Assembly (NCBI RefSeq): GCF_001870435.1
Contig: NZ_MDDR01000003.1
Span: 62,001 to 126,000, forward strand
Origin: Pseudomonas costantinii
Lineage (GTDB): Bacteria; Pseudomonadota; Gammaproteobacteria; Pseudomonadales; Pseudomonadaceae
DNA: 64,000 bases
Direction of reading: 5' to 3'
The translations under genes were made by a program, and so were the position numbers. Below are positions 28,196 through 36,945 of the stretch, piece by piece; the stretch's first letter is position 1, and each line of letters opens with the position of its first letter. The notes under the pieces were generated by a model. The model ran no database searches and was not told where the DNA came from. It saw nothing but the letters and a program-made list of their open reading frames with translations.

Positions 28196-29083
28196 TCAAG
28201 AGTCTTGCTGCAATTTTTGAAACAGTGCAAAACAGGCTTCCGCCAGGGCCGAGCGGGGTGCGCTGCGACGCATGATCAGCCCCAGGCGCGCCAGTGTGTG
28301 TGCGTCTTCAATGGGTTGCAGGCGCAGGTGCTCGGTCAGCGCATCGAGACCACCGTCCAAAGGCATCACGGCGCAGCACAGGCCGCCGTGCACGGCTTGT
28401 AACAATTGATGGACCGCATCTGTTTGCAGCAGCGGTTGTGGATTGAGTCCACGGCTGTGGAAGTTGTGGTCGATGGACTGACGAAAGTGCATGCCGCTGG
28501 TGAGCATGCCCAACGGCAGTTCGATCAGCGCTTCCCAGCTCAACGGCTTATCGCCAAAGCTGAAAAACCGCTGGTCGTAGAGCAAGCCCATGCGGGTTTC
28601 GCCCAGGGCCAGCGAGTCGAAACGTTCGTTGTCCAGACGTTCCAGGTAGGACACGCCCAGGTCCAGGCGATTGCTCGCCAGTTGTTCGAGGATTTGTTCG
28701 GAGCTTAATGCCGAGAGTTCAAAGCGCAGGCTCGGGTGTTCTTTGTGCAGTTGTTGCATCAACGCCAAGGGGTCGAAGCTCGACAGTGGCACCACGCCCA
28801 AGCGCAACGTACCCACCAGGTTGCCGCGACAGGCCGCCGCCTCGGCCTGCAAGCCGTCATAGGCCGCCAGGACGGTCCGCGCCCAAGCCAATACCCGTTC
28901 GCCCGGCGCGGTAAAGCCTTCAAAGCGTTGGCCGCGATTGACCAAGGGCAAGTCCAGCTCTTCTTCGAGGCTGCGCAGGCGCATCGACAGGGTCGGTTGG
29001 GTGATGTGACAACGCGCTGCCGCCTGGCCGAAATGACGGGTCTCGTCGAGGGCGATGAGGAATTTCAGCTGTTTGATGTCCAT
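28196..29083 (-). CDS. LysR family transcriptional regulator
   Basis: LysR-type regulator of 295 residues. The N-terminal winged helix-turn-helix is MDIKQLKFLIALDETRHFGQAAARCHITQPTLSMRLRSLEEEL (1-43). A periplasmic-binding-like effector domain follows from about 90 to 290. The ATG at 29083 sits at the normal LysR start. An upstream in-frame start would run into the divergent gene. It faces kbp on one side and lies directly before fdhD on the other, so it may control the formate-dehydrogenase-type genes, the divergent gene, or both. The effector is unknown. Confidence 0.88.
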   Translation of the reverse strand: MDIKQLKFLIALDETRHFGQAAARCHITQPTLSMRLRSLEEELDLPLVNRGQRFEGFTAPGERVLAWARTVLAAYDGLQAEAAACRGNLVGTLRLGVVPLSSFDPLALMQQLHKEHPSLRFELSALSSEQILEQLASNRLDLGVSYLERLDNERFDSLALGETRMGLLYDQRFFSFGDKPLSWEALIELPLGMLTSGMHFRQSIDHNFHSRGLNPQPLLQTDAVHQLLQAVHGGLCCAVMPLDGGLDALTEHLRLQPIEDAHTLARLGLIMRRSAPRSALAEACFALFQKLQQDS

Positions 29084-29147
29084 CTTCGCTCCGGGCTTAT
29101 TCCAATGGCGAGGGATTCTAGCGCGTTTGGGTCTTTGGTCGATTTGG

Positions 29148-29174
29148 AACCCAACTCCGTAGGACTGGTCTAGT
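29148..29174 (+). promoter_or_regulatory. Possible AlgU (sigma-22) type promoter of the BON-LysM gene
   Basis: GAACCC, a 16-nt spacer and TCTAG resemble the AlgU/sigma-E pattern GAACTT-N16/17-TCTGA. It would start transcription near 29181, about 33 nt before the ATG. The related E. coli gene ygaU/kbp is osmotically induced, which fits. The match is partial. Confidence 0.4.
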
Positions 29175-29213
29175 CTTGGGCATCTGGAAATCAAATCCCA
29201 AGGAGAGCAAACC

Positions 29214-29654
29214 ATGAGTATTTTAAGTTTTGTGAAGGAAGCAGGCGAAAAGCTGATCGATCTACTGACGCCGGGTAACGCTAACGCCAGCGATGAGTTG
29301 AAAAAGCATATTGAAGATGTGGGGCTGGGTAACCCGAACGTTCACGCTACCGTTGACGGTGACAAGGTGACGATCACCGGTGAAGTTGCCAGCCAGGAAG
29401 AGAAAGAAAAAATCATTCTGGCCGCGGGCAATATTGCCGGGGTTGCCAGCGTAGAGGACCAGATTACTGTTACTGGCCCAGTGGTTGTAGCCTCGCGGTT
29501 TGTCGTGGTGAAAAGCGGTGACACCCTGAGCGCGATCTCTAAAACGGTCTACGGCGACGCTAACAAGTACAACAAAATCTTTGAGGCCAACAAGCCGTTG
29601 CTCAAAGATGTGAACAAAATTTACCCAGGGCAGACGCTGCGTATTCCTGAGTAA
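29214..29654 (+). CDS. kbp: BON-LysM domain protein (Kbp/YgaU type)
   Basis: 146 residues. A BON domain (about 30-85: ELKKHIEDVGLGNPNVHATVDGDKVTITGEVASQEEKEKIILAAGNIAGVASVEDQI) is followed by one LysM domain (about 97-145: FVVVKSGDTLSAISKTVYGDANKYNKIFEANKPLLKDVNKIYPGQTLRIPE). E. coli Kbp with this layout binds potassium in the cytoplasm, and there is no signal peptide here either. AAGGAGAG lies directly before the ATG. It is divergent from the LysR gene. Confidence 0.88.
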   Translation: MSILSFVKEAGEKLIDLLTPGNANASDELKKHIEDVGLGNPNVHATVDGDKVTITGEVASQEEKEKIILAAGNIAGVASVEDQITVTGPVVVASRFVVVKSGDTLSAISKTVYGDANKYNKIFEANKPLLKDVNKIYPGQTLRIPE

Positions 29655-29666
29655 AACGCAGGCCAA

Positions 29667-29760
29667 AATGTGGGAGCGAGCTTGCTCGCGAAGGAGGAGT
29701 GTCAGTCAGAGTATGTATTGACTGACCCACCGCTTTCGCGAGCAAGCCCGCTCCCGCATT
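29667..29760. repeat. REPIN: inverted pair of REP palindromes
   Basis: AATGTGGGAGCGAGCTTGCTCGCGAAGG on the left and CTTTCGCGAGCAAGCCCGCTCCCGCATT on the right are near complements over 28 nt, with about 38 bp between them (itself holding TCAGTCA..TGACTGA). It lies between the convergent kbp and yrfG genes. It is the clearest REPIN in the window. Confidence 0.9.
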
Positions 29761-29763
29761 GGT

Positions 29764-30426
29764 TTAGAGTCCGGCAATTAGGTCTCGGTAGTTCTCGACG
29801 GCCGCAAACTCTGCCGTATCTTTTGGCCCTTTCTTACTGTCCGGCTCTTTCACCGCCAGCAAATGCCCCACGCCAAAATCCCGTGCACTGCGCAGGATCG
29901 GCAAGGTGTCATCGATAAACAGGCTGCGGGCCGGGTCGAAGTTGATGTCTGCTTGCAGGGCGTCCCAGAACTGCGGGTTTTCCTTGGCGAAGCCGTAGTC
30001 GTGGGAACTGATCAACCGTTCGAAATACGGTGCCAGCTCAATGCGTTCCAGCTTCAAAGACAACGAATCACGATGAGCGTTGGTGATCAGGATCACGCGC
30101 TTGCCGGCCTGTTTGATCGCCGCCAGAAAGGTATCCGCGTCGGGGCGCAGTGCGATCAGGTGGGCGGTCTCCAGCTTGAGTTCGCGTACCGGAATCTTCA
30201 GTTCAGTGCTCCAGAAGTCCAGGCAATACCATTGCAACTGTCCGGCGTTACGCTCGAACAGTGGCTGCAATTCCATTTCGGCCATGGCCTGGCTCACCCC
30301 GTGCAGTTCGGCGTATCGCTGGGGCAAGTGCTCCATCCAGAAGTGGTTGTCGTAATGCAGGTCGAGCAGGGTGCCGTCCATGTCCAGCAGGACAGTGTCG
30401 ATGGCGTGCCAGGGCAAAGAGGGCAT
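29764..30426 (-). CDS. yrfG: GMP/IMP nucleotidase YrfG (HAD family)
   Basis: HAD-type phosphatase of 220 residues. The nucleophile motif is LLDMDGTLLDLHYDNHFW (14-31, D15 and D17). Motif II is LITNAHRDSL, and motif III/IV is KENPQFWDAL then SLFIDDTLPILRSARDFGV. The combination of LHYDNHFWMEHLPQRYAE and the overall length is typical of YrfG, which dephosphorylates purine 5'-nucleotides. It is divergent from nudE with an 87-bp gap, the same neighbourhood as in other gamma-proteobacteria. Confidence 0.9.
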   Translation of the reverse strand: MPSLPWHAIDTVLLDMDGTLLDLHYDNHFWMEHLPQRYAELHGVSQAMAEMELQPLFERNAGQLQWYCLDFWSTELKIPVRELKLETAHLIALRPDADTFLAAIKQAGKRVILITNAHRDSLSLKLERIELAPYFERLISSHDYGFAKENPQFWDALQADINFDPARSLFIDDTLPILRSARDFGVGHLLAVKEPDSKKGPKDTAEFAAVENYRDLIAGL

Positions 30427-30513
30427 GGGGCGTTCTCATGTAAGTAAAGATATCCGACACAGACAATCGGAAAAGCCACGGTATAGTAACCCGATCACGC
30501 CAAGGAGCCGCTC

Positions 30514-31080
30514 ATGCGCCAGAAACCCACCGTCCTCGCCCGCGAAATTGTCGCCAGTAGCCGTTTGTTCCGCGTGGAGGAGGTGCAATTGCGCTTTTCC
30601 AATGGCGTTGAGCGGACCTACGAGCGCTTGGTGGGCCGCGGTGCCGGCTACGGCGCGGTGATGATTGTGGCGATGATCGATGCCGACCACGCACTGCTGG
30701 TGGAAGAGTACTGCGGCGGCACTGACGAATATGAATTGTCCTTGCCCAAAGGGTTGATCGAGCCCGGTGAGGACGTATTGGCGGCGGCCAACCGCGAACT
30801 CAAGGAAGAGGCAGGCTATGGCGCACGTCAATTGGAACATCTCACTGAACTCTCGCTGTCGCCTGGCTATATGAGCCAGAAAATCCAAGTGGTACTGGCC
30901 ACTGACCTGTACGAGGAGCGCCTGGAAGGCGATGAACCTGAGCCGATGCGTGTGGACAAGGTCAATCTGCGTGAGCTGTCGATGCTGGCGCAAAACGAGC
31001 AATTCAGTGAAGGCCGTGCCCTGGCCGCCTTGTATCTGGTGCGTGACCTGTTGACCCAGCGTGGAGCTTTTACCGCATGA
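30514..31080 (+). CDS. nudE: ADP compounds hydrolase NudE
   Basis: Nudix hydrolase of 188 residues that cleaves ADP-ribose, Ap3A, NADH and similar compounds. The Nudix box is complete: GLIEPGEDVLAAANRELKEEAGYG (about 85-108, REL..EE). AAGGAGCC precedes the ATG. The stop overlaps the cysQ start by 4 nt (ATGA), so the two are coupled. Clearing ADP compounds and PAP together fits a shared nucleotide-sanitation role. Confidence 0.93.
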   Translation: MRQKPTVLAREIVASSRLFRVEEVQLRFSNGVERTYERLVGRGAGYGAVMIVAMIDADHALLVEEYCGGTDEYELSLPKGLIEPGEDVLAAANRELKEEAGYGARQLEHLTELSLSPGYMSQKIQVVLATDLYEERLEGDEPEPMRVDKVNLRELSMLAQNEQFSEGRALAALYLVRDLLTQRGAFTA

Positions 31081-31913
31081 GCGAACTGTTTTTAGGCCAT
31101 CCGTTTATCGCCCCTGTGATTGAGTTGGCTCGCCAGGCAGGTGAAGTCATCTTGCCGTATTGGCGCGCCGATGTGGCCGTGACCTCCAAGGCCGATGATT
31201 CGCCCGTGACGGCAGCAGACCTGGCAGCTCACCATCTGATCCTCGCAGGCCTTACGGCTCTTGACTCGAGTATCCCGGTGCTGTCGGAAGAAGATGCCGA
31301 CATCGACCAGAACGTGCGCGCCGGCTGGCAGCGCTGGTGGTTGGTGGACCCGTTGGATGGCACCAAGGAATTTATCTCCGGCAGCGAAGAATTTACCGTC
31401 AACATCGCCTTGATCGAACAAGGTCGCGTGGTGTTTGGCGTGGTTTCGATGCCCACCAGCGGGCGTTGCTACTTCGGTGGGGCGGGCCTCGGGGCGTGGC
31501 GTTCCGATGTGAATGAGGCACCCAAGCAGATTCAGGTGCGCCAGACTCCGGCAGCGGGTGAGGCGTTTACCGTGGTTGCCAGCCGTCGGCATACGAGCCC
31601 TGAGCAGGAGCGTTTGCTGGACGGTTTGAGCGAGGGGTTGGGTGAGTTGAAGCTGGCGAACATCGGCAGCTCGCTGAAATTTTGCCTGCTGGCCGAAGGC
31701 AGCGCGGATTGCTATCCGCGCCTGGCACCGACATCACAGTGGGACACTGCTGCGGCTCAAGGTGTGCTGGAAGGGGCGGGAGGTGAAGTGTTGGAGCTGA
31801 GTGGTGAGCCGTTTAGTTATCCGGCGCGGGCTTCATTGTTGAATCCGTTTTTCCTGGCGCTGCCGGCGAAAGCCGCGTGGCGTGAGCGGTTGCTGACTCT
31901 GGCCAGATCTTGA
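31077..31913 (+). CDS. cysQ: 3'(2'),5'-bisphosphate nucleotidase CysQ
   Basis: Inositol-monophosphatase fold enzyme of 278 residues that removes the 3'-phosphate of PAP/PAPS during sulfate assimilation. The metal site appears as LSEEDADID (about 64-72) and WWLVDPLDGTKEFISGSEEFTVNIALI (about 85-111). The second signature is CYPRLAPTSQWDTAAAQGVLEGAGG. It is translated from the nudE transcript by overlap. The protein may be membrane-associated, as in E. coli. Confidence 0.93.
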   Translation: MSELFLGHPFIAPVIELARQAGEVILPYWRADVAVTSKADDSPVTAADLAAHHLILAGLTALDSSIPVLSEEDADIDQNVRAGWQRWWLVDPLDGTKEFISGSEEFTVNIALIEQGRVVFGVVSMPTSGRCYFGGAGLGAWRSDVNEAPKQIQVRQTPAAGEAFTVVASRRHTSPEQERLLDGLSEGLGELKLANIGSSLKFCLLAEGSADCYPRLAPTSQWDTAAAQGVLEGAGGEVLELSGEPFSYPARASLLNPFFLALPAKAAWRERLLTLARS

Positions 31914-31928
31914 GTCTGGCATAGATCA

Positions 31929-31959
31929 ATGTGGGAGCAGGCAAGCCAGCTCCCACAGT
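31929..31959. repeat. REP palindrome (TGTGGGAGC..GCTCCCACA type)
   Basis: ATGTGGGAGCaggCAAGCCAGCTCCCACAGT lies between the convergent cysQ and thioesterase genes. It is nearly identical to 21498-21527. Confidence 0.8.
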
Positions 31960-31977
31960 TGTTTTGTGTTGTGACGG

Positions 31978-32433
31978 TTAGCGGTGCAGGACGTACTGGC
32001 CCGTAAACGCCACCGCCCGCTCTTCACCGCCCTCATTCACAATCCACGTCTCCAGTGTCAACCGCGCTCGGCCATACCGCTTGTACGTCGCCACAAAGCG
32101 CTTCCACACCTTCTCCTCCGGCGCCTGGCAGGCCACTGTCGCATCCCGCGTGACCGGCAGCGGATAACTGATCTGCCCTTCCTGGATCACGATGTGCCCG
32201 TCTTCAATCCCTTCTTCGCGCAGTTTCAGGTGTAGCCAGCCCCAGCCCGCCAGCACTGCGCCGCGGTAGAGGCTACCGCCAAACATGGTGCTCTTGTGGT
32301 TGATATTGGCTTGCAAGGGCAGGTGCAACTGCAGCTGGCCGTGTTGCCAATCGAGCACCTTGAGGCCCATTTCCCGGGTGAGGGGGATGTCGTGGTGAAG
32401 AACGGATTCCAGGTAACGGCTATCGCGGCTCAT
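31978..32433 (-). CDS. YiiD C-terminal-type thioesterase
   Basis: Hotdog-fold protein of 151 residues of the YiiD_C family (NINHKSTMFGGSLYRGAVLAGWGWLHLKLREEG, about 43-75). The family hydrolyses acyl-CoA type thioesters, but no substrate is known. The ATG at 32433 has AGAGG five nt before it. A longer form from 32463 would add ten residues and overlap the dctD stop (ATGA), so coupled translation from dctD is possible either way. It is the third gene behind dctB and dctD. Confidence 0.78.
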   Translation of the reverse strand: MSRDSRYLESVLHHDIPLTREMGLKVLDWQHGQLQLHLPLQANINHKSTMFGGSLYRGAVLAGWGWLHLKLREEGIEDGHIVIQEGQISYPLPVTRDATVACQAPEEKVWKRFVATYKRYGRARLTLETWIVNEGGEERAVAFTGQYVLHR

Positions 32434-32459
32434 GGGGGCCTCTTGGCGGGTGGGCAGGG

Positions 32460-33845
32460 TCATTCGTCGTCTGCGCTGTGGTTGCCGCTGTCGGCGAAGT
32501 TCAGGCCGTGCTTGCGCAGTTTGTCGTGCAGAGTCTTGCGCGGCAGGCCCAAGGCTTCAGCGAGGCTGCGCACGGAGCTATGCGGGCGGGTCAGTTCGGC
32601 GGCAATCAGGCTTTTCTCGAACTGCTCGACTTGTTCACTCAAACCGCCCGGGGTGGAGGTCAGGACGCTGGCGGAGGGATTGTCCGCCGTGGCATCCAGG
32701 GCCAGCTCCAGCCCGAGGGCAAAACGTTCGGCGGCGTTCTGCAATTCCCGTACATTGCCCGGCCAGCTGTGACGCAAGAGCAGCGCGCGCTGGCCCGGTT
32801 GCAGCTCGTGCAGCGGTAAGCCGTGGCGGCTGCTGGCTTCGTCGGCGAAGTGCTGGAACAGCATCAGCGCGTCTTCACCACGCTCGCGCAGCGGCGGAAT
32901 GCGCAGTGGCGCAACGTTGAGGCGGTAGTACAAGTCGGCACGAAAGCGGCCCTGATCGGCGGACTGGCGCAGGTCTTCCTTGGTGGCTGCGATGATGCGG
33001 ATATCCAACGGGATCAGTTGATTGCCGCCCAGCCGCTCTACCACCCGCTCCTGCAACAAGCGCAGCAGTTTGACCTGAACATCCAGGCTCATGCTTTCAA
33101 TTTCATCGAGGAACAGTGTGCCGCCGTTGGCGAATTCGAACTTGCCGATACGGCGTTTTTGCGCACCGGTAAAGGCGCCGGGCTCATGGCCGAACAGCTC
33201 GCTTTCCACCACCGATTCGGCCAGCGCCCCGGCGTTGATCGCCACAAACGGTCCACTGCGCCGGCTCGACAGGTCGTGCAGTGCGCGGGCAACCACTTCT
33301 TTGCCTGCGCCGGTTTCGCCGAGGATCAGCACATCGGCCCTGGTCGCGGCCAGGGCGCCAATCTGCTCGCGCAAGCGCAGCATTTGCGGCGAGTGCCCCA
33401 CCAGGCGCGTGCTCAGTTGCTGGCGGTCGCTGAGGGCCAGGCGCAGGCTGCGGTTGTCCAGCACCAGGCGGCGCAGGGCCAGGGCGCGGCGTACGCTGTC
33501 GAGCAGGGCGTCGCTGGCGAAGGGTTTTTCCAGGAAGTCATAGGCACCGGCACGCATGGCTTGCACCGCCAGCGGCACATCGCCGTGGCCGGTGATCAGC
33601 AGCACCGGCAACTCCGGGTCCTGGCCGTGCAGTTCGGCGAGCAGCTCCAGGCCGTCCATGCCGGGCATGCGGATATCGCTGACCACCACGCCCGGCCAGT
33701 CCCGTGACAGGCGTGCGGTGAGGCCGGTAGCTTCACCCAGGGGCAGGACTTTCAGCCCAGCCAGGTCCAGGGTCTGGCACAGGGCCTGACGCAGGTGTGG
33801 ATCGTCGTCGATCAACACCACCTGAATCTGGTTCTCGATACTCAT
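32460..33845 (-). CDS. dctD: C4-dicarboxylate transport response regulator DctD
   Basis: NtrC-type sigma-54 activator of 461 residues. The receiver domain has D13-D15 and phospho-acceptor D57 (VVVSDIRMPGMDG). The AAA+ domain has Walker A GETGAGKE (176-183), GAFTGA loop (223-228) that contacts sigma-54, Walker B TLFLDEIESM and the R-finger region. A Fis-type helix-turn-helix closes it (VRSLAEALGLPRKTLHDKLRKHGL). Paired with dctB (4-nt overlap), it activates dicarboxylate uptake genes such as dctA or dctPQM, none of which are in this window. Confidence 0.93.
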   Translation of the reverse strand: MSIENQIQVVLIDDDPHLRQALCQTLDLAGLKVLPLGEATGLTARLSRDWPGVVVSDIRMPGMDGLELLAELHGQDPELPVLLITGHGDVPLAVQAMRAGAYDFLEKPFASDALLDSVRRALALRRLVLDNRSLRLALSDRQQLSTRLVGHSPQMLRLREQIGALAATRADVLILGETGAGKEVVARALHDLSSRRSGPFVAINAGALAESVVESELFGHEPGAFTGAQKRRIGKFEFANGGTLFLDEIESMSLDVQVKLLRLLQERVVERLGGNQLIPLDIRIIAATKEDLRQSADQGRFRADLYYRLNVAPLRIPPLRERGEDALMLFQHFADEASSRHGLPLHELQPGQRALLLRHSWPGNVRELQNAAERFALGLELALDATADNPSASVLTSTPGGLSEQVEQFEKSLIAAELTRPHSSVRSLAEALGLPRKTLHDKLRKHGLNFADSGNHSADDE

Positions 33846-35659
33846 ACACTGCGGTCCTCGGACGGTTGCAGACTGACGCCCGGCGAGCCGGCACGCAATT
33901 TCAAGGTTAACAGCGCGCCGCCTTCCTTGTGGTTGGCGAACAGCAGTTCGCCGCCAAAGGCGCGCATCAGGGTGTCACAAATCGCCAGGCCCAACCCGAG
34001 GCCCTGGGTGCGGGTCTTGGTGGTGTAGAACGGCTCGCTGGCGCGGCCTAACGCTTCCATACAAAACCCCGGGCCGTTGTCGCGAATGTACAGGTTGACG
34101 CCCTGTTCGGTGGTTTGGGCACTCAGCCAGAGTTTGCGCGGCGGGCCTTTTTCGGTGAGGGCGTCGAGGGCGTTGGCCAGCAAGTTGCCGAGTACTTGGC
34201 GCAGGCGGGTTTCGCCAGCCTGTACCCACAGCGTCGCCTCCGGCAAGTCGCGGATCAGCTCGACTTCCATCGACCGCCGCCGCTTGGCCAGCAACGCCAA
34301 CGCATCGTCCAGCGCCGGTTGCAGGGCCACGCTTTCCGGCGCATGGCGGTCGCGCCGGGCGAAGGCGCGCAGGTGGGCGATGATCGAGGCCATGCGCCCG
34401 GTCAGTTCGCTGATCAGCTTGAGATTGCCCCGAGCGTCGTTGGTGCGCTCATGGTCGAGCAGGATTTCGGCGTTTTCCGCATAGCTGCGGATTGCTGCGA
34501 GGGGCTGATTGAGTTCGTGACTGATACTCGCCGACATGGTGCCCAGCGCCGACAGTTTGCCGGCTTGCACCAGGTCATCCTGGGCGCGCACCAGTTCCTG
34601 TTGGGCGTGTTCGCGCTCCAGCACTTCCTGTTTCAGGCGTCGGTTAAGGCCCTCCAGGTCACTGGTCCGTTCGACCACACGCATTTCCAGTTCGCGGCGC
34701 GCCTTGGCTTCGAAGGCGATGCGTTCCAGGTAATGCCGACGGCGCTGCATCATCAAACCCAGCAACAGCATCACCACCAGCAACGTGGCGCCACCGACGG
34801 CCACCACGGTGCGCACCGGGCGATTGATCAGCGAGCGTGGCGCGAGGATCTCCACGTTCCAGCCGGTTTCGGCGATGGCTGTGGATTGGCGCAGCCACGC
34901 GGTGGAACTCAGGGTCAGCGGTTGTGGGTCGCGGGTCGGGTAGGGCTGGATGGCGATGATGGCTTGGCGTTCTTCGGCAGTCAGCGGTCGGGTCGCGCGG
35001 AATCGCCATTGCGGGCGTGAGGTCAGGATCACTACGCCGTTGTGGTCGGTGACCAGCAGTTGTTCCGGGGTGTTGCCCCATAGGCTTTCGGTGTGGTCCA
35101 GGTCGACCTTGACCACCAGCACGCCAATGATCTTGTCACCATCGCGCACGGCGGCGGCGAAGAAGTAACCGCGCTTGGCCGAGGTGGTCCCCAGGCCGAA
35201 AAACCGCCCCAGGCGCCCGGCCATGGCTTCGCTGAAATAGGGCCGGAACGAGAAGTTGCGGCCGACAAAACTGTCTTGCTTGTCCCAGTTGGACGCGGCG
35301 AGGGTCTTGCCGGTGGTGTCCATCAGGTACATCACTTCCACACCGGCCTGGGCGGCGACGTCCTTGAGCAGCAGGTTGGCGTTGGTCAGGTTGGTGCTCA
35401 CCTGAGGCGCATCCAGTGCGGTGCGCAGGGCGGGTAGATCACCGAGGATCTGCGGCAGCACTTCATAGCGGTGCAAGGTGCCGAGCAGGTTGGCGACGTA
35501 CAGGTCGAGGGTCTGGCGGTTTTGCCCGGCCAGTTCACTGCGGTAATAGCGCTCGGCCAAGTGCTCCAGCGGCCACAGCAGCGGTGCCAGGCACAACGCC
35601 AACAGGGCGAGGCTGCGCCAGCGGGGTCTTCGCGGAAGGGGTGGAGTCATGGGAGTCAT
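33842..35659 (-). CDS. dctB: C4-dicarboxylate sensor kinase DctB
   Basis: Membrane histidine kinase of 605 residues. The first transmembrane helix is at about 14-32 and the second at about 285-307. The periplasmic part between is of tandem-PAS dCache type (AAQAGVEVMYLMDTTGKTLAASNWDKQDSFVGRNFSFRPYF) and binds succinate, malate or fumarate in homologues. A coiled linker leads to H-box SASISHELNQPLAAIRSYAENAE, then N box (LGNLLANALDAL) and G boxes (RDNGPGF, TRTQGLGLGLAI). An 8-bp hairpin abuts the first ATG, so an internal ATG three codons later is also possible as start. Confidence 0.93.
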   Translation of the reverse strand: MTPMTPPLPRRPRWRSLALLALCLAPLLWPLEHLAERYYRSELAGQNRQTLDLYVANLLGTLHRYEVLPQILGDLPALRTALDAPQVSTNLTNANLLLKDVAAQAGVEVMYLMDTTGKTLAASNWDKQDSFVGRNFSFRPYFSEAMAGRLGRFFGLGTTSAKRGYFFAAAVRDGDKIIGVLVVKVDLDHTESLWGNTPEQLLVTDHNGVVILTSRPQWRFRATRPLTAEERQAIIAIQPYPTRDPQPLTLSSTAWLRQSTAIAETGWNVEILAPRSLINRPVRTVVAVGGATLLVVMLLLGLMMQRRRHYLERIAFEAKARRELEMRVVERTSDLEGLNRRLKQEVLEREHAQQELVRAQDDLVQAGKLSALGTMSASISHELNQPLAAIRSYAENAEILLDHERTNDARGNLKLISELTGRMASIIAHLRAFARRDRHAPESVALQPALDDALALLAKRRRSMEVELIRDLPEATLWVQAGETRLRQVLGNLLANALDALTEKGPPRKLWLSAQTTEQGVNLYIRDNGPGFCMEALGRASEPFYTTKTRTQGLGLGLAICDTLMRAFGGELLFANHKEGGALLTLKLRAGSPGVSLQPSEDRSV

Positions 35660-35680
35660 GCGCCTGTGGGTACAGGCGCA
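35659..35680. other. Strong hairpin at the dctB start
   Basis: TGCGCCTG and CAGGCGCA form a perfect 8-bp stem around TGGGTA, touching the A of the first dctB ATG and lying about 30 nt after the rfbB stop. There is no T-run on either strand. It may mark the 3' end of rfbB mRNA or mask the dctB start. Confidence 0.6.
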
Positions 35681-35711
35681 TTATGCCTAGCTGTAGTGCG
35701 CGTTGCCTTGG

Positions 35712-36794
35712 TTATGCGATCAGGTCTTTTGGCTCGGTGTTGCCCAGACGTTCACCTTGATAGCTGCCGTCCTGGACCCTGCGGCACCATTCCAGGTTGT
35801 CGAGGTACCACTGCACGGTTTTGCGCAAGCCGGTTTCAAAGGTTTCTTTCGGTACCCAGCCCAGCTCGCGTTCGATTTTGCTGGCGTCGATCGCATAACG
35901 CTGGTCGTGGCCTGGGCGATCTTTGACGAAAGTGATCAGGTCGGTGAATTTCTCCACGCCGGCCGGGCGTTGTGGTGCCAGCTCTTCCAGCAGGCTGCAA
36001 ATACCGCGCACCACGTCGATGTTCTTCTGCTCATTGTGACCGCCGATATTGTAGGTCTCGCCGACCACACCTTCGGTGACCACTTTCAACAACGCGCGGG
36101 CGTGATCTTCGACGAACAGCCAGTCGCGCACCTGCAAGCCATCGCCGTAGACCGGCAGCGGCTTGCCCGCGAGGGCGTTGAGGATGACCAACGGGATCAA
36201 CTTTTCAGGGAAGTGGAACGGCCCGTAGTTGTTCGAGCAGTTGGTCAGCAGCACCGGCAGGCCATACGTGCGCTGCCAGGCGCGGACCAGGTGGTCGGAG
36301 GCCGCTTTGCTGGCGGAATACGGCGAGCTGGGCGCGTAAGGTGTGGTTTCGGTGAACAGGTCGTCCACACCATGGAGGTCGCCATACACCTCATCCGTAG
36401 AGATATGGTGGAAGCGGAACGCACTCTTGGCAGGTTCTGCCAGCGTCTGCCAATAGGCGCGCGTGGCTTCCAGCAGGCTATAGGTGCCGACGATGTTGGT
36501 CTGGATAAAATCCGACGGGCCGTCAATGGAGCGGTCGACATGCGACTCGGCGGCCAGGTGCATGATTGCCTGGGGCTCAAAGCGTGCCAGCACGGCGCTG
36601 ACGGTGGCTTGGTCGATGATATCGGCCTGCACGAACTCATAGCGGCTATTGGACGCGATGCTGGTCAGCGACTCCAGGTTGCCGGCGTAGGTGAGCTTGT
36701 CCAGGTTGAGCACTTCGTGCTCGGTGTGTTGGATCAGGTGTCGGATCAGGGCAGAGCCGATGAATCCCGCACCGCCGGTAATGAGAATGCGCAT
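35712..36794 (-). CDS. rfbB: dTDP-glucose 4,6-dehydratase RfbB
   Basis: Short-chain dehydrogenase fold enzyme of 360 residues that turns dTDP-glucose into dTDP-4-keto-6-deoxyglucose with bound NAD. It has the Rossmann motif [11 protein letters not shown] (6-16), [14 protein letters not shown], the catalytic threonine region STDEVYGDL, and [22 protein letters not shown] with Yxxx[18 protein letters not shown] is also typical. The usual partners rfbA, rfbC and rfbD are absent here, so the product must feed a pathway encoded elsewhere. Confidence 0.93.
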   Translation of the reverse strand: MRILITGGAGFIGSALIRHLIQHTEHEVLNLDKLTYAGNLESLTSIASNSRYEFVQADIIDQATVSAVLARFEPQAIMHLAAESHVDRSIDGPSDFIQTNIVGTYSLLEATRAYWQTLAEPAKSAFRFHHISTDEVYGDLHGVDDLFTETTPYAPSSPYSASKAASDHLVRAWQRTYGLPVLLTNCSNNYGPFHFPEKLIPLVILNALAGKPLPVYGDGLQVRDWLFVEDHARALLKVVTEGVVGETYNIGGHNEQKNIDVVRGICSLLEELAPQRPAGVEKFTDLITFVKDRPGHDQRYAIDASKIERELGWVPKETFETGLRKTVQWYLDNLEWCRRVQDGSYQGERLGNTEPKDLIA

Positions 36795-36945
36795 GTCGAG
36801 GGCCTTTTCCTTAGACGGACATTGGGCGAATGAAGCATAGCTTGAGTTGTGAATCGGACCGGTGCAAGCGCGGTATGCGTGAGGGGTTGATTAACGCCCC
36901 CGAACAATGGCGATATAGACACCTAAAAAAACAGAGGTCGTCACA

